Shown here in pieces: positions 4,800 through 6,133 of a stretch of DNA of 6,133 nucleotides (position 1 is its first letter; every line of letters begins with the position of its first letter). The stretch comes from an uncultured Oscillospiraceae bacterium. GTDB taxonomy: Bacteria > Bacillota > Clostridia > Oscillospirales > Oscillospiraceae. Position numbers and translations under genes: made by a program. The notes under the pieces were generated by a model. That model was not told the origin of the DNA. It saw only the letters and a program-made list of their open reading frames with translations, and made no database searches. The DNA is taken from positions 1-6,133 of the forward strand of contig CAKTKX010000081.1 of NCBI GenBank assembly GCA_934572365.1. Direction: 5' to 3'.

Positions 4800-6133
4800 G
4801 TTCTTATCCCCCGGTTTTGTTTGTAAAGGTCGATCACGTCCTCCGCCGTCACCGCGTTCCGAAACACATGGCGGCTCATACGGTTGGCGGCGGTGGTATA
4901 GAAGCTGTTGGCGCCGAAGAACCGGCGGGGCGTATCCGTGGTCAGCACCTGGCCGTCAAAGAACATGCTCACCTGGTCGGAATACCTTGCGCAGAACTCC
5001 ACATCGTGGGACACCATGACGACGGTGATGCCCTTGCGTTTCAGCTCCGTCAGAATGGAGGCAAAAATTTCCTTAAAGAAGCTGTCGATGCCCTTGGTCG
5101 GCTCGTCCAGCAGAAGCAGCTTTGGCTTGGTCAGCAGCACCTTCGCCAGCGCCGCCCGCTGCTGCTCGCCGCCGGACAGGTCGTAGGGATGGCTTTTCAG
5201 CAGAGACGTAATCTGGCAGATTTCCGCTGTTTCCCGGATGTCCTGCTGGTTTTGGGTCATTTCCTGCAAATCTTCCAGCACGGTTTTCCTGACAAACAGG
5301 CTCTTGGGATCCTGGGGCAGCATGGCAAGGCAGCCCCGGAACAGCTCCTGTGATTTATACTTCTCCACCGGCTTTCCCAGCACCTTCACCTTACCCCGGT
5401 AGGGTCTGCAAATGCCGCAAACAGCTTTCAGCGTCGTGGATTTTCCCGCGCCGTTGCCGCCCACGATGGCGTGAAGGCTGCCCTTCACCACGTCGATGCT
5501 GGCGCCCCGTAGGACGTCCGGGCTGTCCTTTTCATAGCGGAACCACAGCTCCTTCAGGGAAAGGGCAATTTCGCCGTCTTCCTCCGTCTGGGGCTGCGCC
5601 GGAAGTTCGGAAATTTCCGGCGGATTCGGAAAAACGTCGCTGAGCCAGTTTCTGCCCTCCCGCACGGTCAGGGGACACGCCCCCGCCCCGCCGCTGCCAT
5701 AAAACACCCGCACCGGCGTGGGCATGGCGGTGAACATGTCGTTCTTTTCCTCCCAGAGCCGCTTCCCGATGTTCCGGGGGGTGTCGTTGGCGATCACCCT
5801 GCCGCCGTCCATCACGACGGCGCGGTCGGCGTAGGGGAAAATGTCCTCCACACGATGCTCCGTAATGAGAATGGTCGTTCCCAGCTCCGCGTTGATCTTC
5901 CGCAGGGTGTTCAGAAAATCCGACGCCGCGATGGGGTCAAGCTGGCTGGTGGGTTCGTCCAGGATCAGGATTTCCGGCTGCATGGCCATGATGGATGCCA
6001 GATTGAGCAGCTGCTTCTGTCCGCCGGACAGGTTGGCCACGTCCCTGTGGAACCAGTCCTGAATGCCGAAATAGCAGGCCATTTCCGCCACCCGGGCGCG
6101 CATGGTCTTCTGGTCGCAGCCCAGGCTTTCCAG
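4796..6133 (-). CDS. Fused double ABC ATPase of an ECF-type (probable corrinoid) transporter, 5' end cut by window edge
   Basis: Energising subunit of an energy-coupling factor importer; hydrolyses ATP on the cytoplasmic face. The 445 visible residues run off the right edge, so the true start and first Walker A are outside; the internal ATG at 6101-6103 lies only nine residues before the fold of the first signature region and is not the start. Domain 1 (visible residues 1 to ~125) has LSGGQ at 35-39, Walker B ILILDEPTSQLD at 55-66 and switch His93. A linker of about 65 residues follows. Domain 2 (~190-445) has Walker A GGNGAGKST at 225-233, Q-loop Gln274, LSGGE at 319-323, Walker B LLLLDEP at 339-345 and switch His376. 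Both visible Walker B motifs keep the catalytic Glu, so both sites look active. Two ATPases in one chain resemble fused EcfA1-EcfA2. The stop overlaps the start of the S component by ATGA (4796-4799), which assigns the two to one transporter. The substrate is inferred from the downstream cob genes. Confidence 0.93.
   Translation of the reverse strand: MESLGCDQKTMRARVAEMACYFGIQDWFHRDVANLSGGQKQLLNLASIMAMQPEILILDEPTSQLDPIAASDFLNTLRKINAELGTTILITEHRVEDIFPYADRAVVMDGGRVIANDTPRNIGKRLWEEKNDMFTAMPTPVRVFYGSGGAGACPLTVREGRNWLSDVFPNPPEISELPAQPQTEEDGEIALSLKELWFRYEKDSPDVLRGASIDVVKGSLHAIVGGNGAGKSTTLKAVCGICRPYRGKVKVLGKPVEKYKSQELFRGCLAMLPQDPKSLFVRKTVLEDLQEMTQNQQDIRETAEICQITSLLKSHPYDLSGGEQQRAALAKVLLTKPKLLLLDEPTKGIDSFFKEIFASILTELKRKGITVVMVSHDVEFCARYSDQVSMFFDGQVLTTDTPRRFFGANSFYTTAANRMSRHVFRNAVTAEDVIDLYKQNRGIRT

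Noticed and set aside
4817..5353. Plus-strand open frame opposite the second ATPase domain
   Set aside because: Shadow of conserved ABC motifs read in reverse; no independent evidence of coding.
1..6133. CRISPR arrays, tRNA or rRNA genes, insertion sequences, phage or defence genes
   Set aside because: No direct repeat series, no RNA gene structure, no transposase or integrase, and almost no non-coding space; the region reads as a metabolic operon.

Overview
All recognisable genes lie on the minus strand, so transcription runs right to left from about 6133 to 32. The window holds eight genes packed end to end. Five of the seven junctions are 4-nt ATGA or GTGA overlaps and the other two are gaps of 2 and 9 nt, so this looks like a single translationally coupled operon. 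The only non-coding stretch is 1-31, downstream of the last gene. The high GC, GGAGG-type ribosome binding sites, an ECF-type vitamin transporter with two ATPases fused in one chain, and a split CobU arrangement suggest an anaerobic Gram-positive of the Clostridia, perhaps an Oscillospiraceae-type gut bacterium. That placement is an inference from sequence style, not from a marker gene.

Layout in order of transcription: (1) a fused double ABC ATPase, N-terminus cut off by the window edge (4796-6133); (2) an ECF transporter substrate-binding membrane protein (4092-4799); (3) a TIM-barrel protein of the xylose isomerase-like/AP endonuclease 2 superfamily, role unknown (3340-4095); (4) cobT (2243-3337); (5) a CobU-family kinase/guanylyltransferase (1701-2246); (6) cobS (964-1704); (7) a second, short CobU-like protein (580-954); (8) a histidine phosphatase, probably the CobC-type alpha-ribazole phosphatase (32-583).

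Together these describe cobamide (vitamin B12 family) salvage. The ECF transporter would import a corrinoid. The CobU-type proteins would phosphorylate adenosylcobinamide and convert it to the GDP form. CobT would make alpha-ribazole phosphate from a lower-ligand base and nicotinate mononucleotide. CobS joins the two halves, and the phosphatase removes the phosphate before or after joining. No corrin ring synthesis, corrinoid adenosyltransferase, CbiB or lower-ligand synthesis gene is in the window. The ECF T subunit is also missing and may lie beyond the right edge, possibly behind a cobalamin riboswitch.

The most interesting points are the uncharacterised TIM-barrel gene between transport and nucleotide-loop genes, and the two CobU homologues in one operon. 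The long copy lacks the usual NEVGxGIVP motif. The short copy keeps a version of it but has a P-loop without its Ser/Thr and lacks the middle of the protein.
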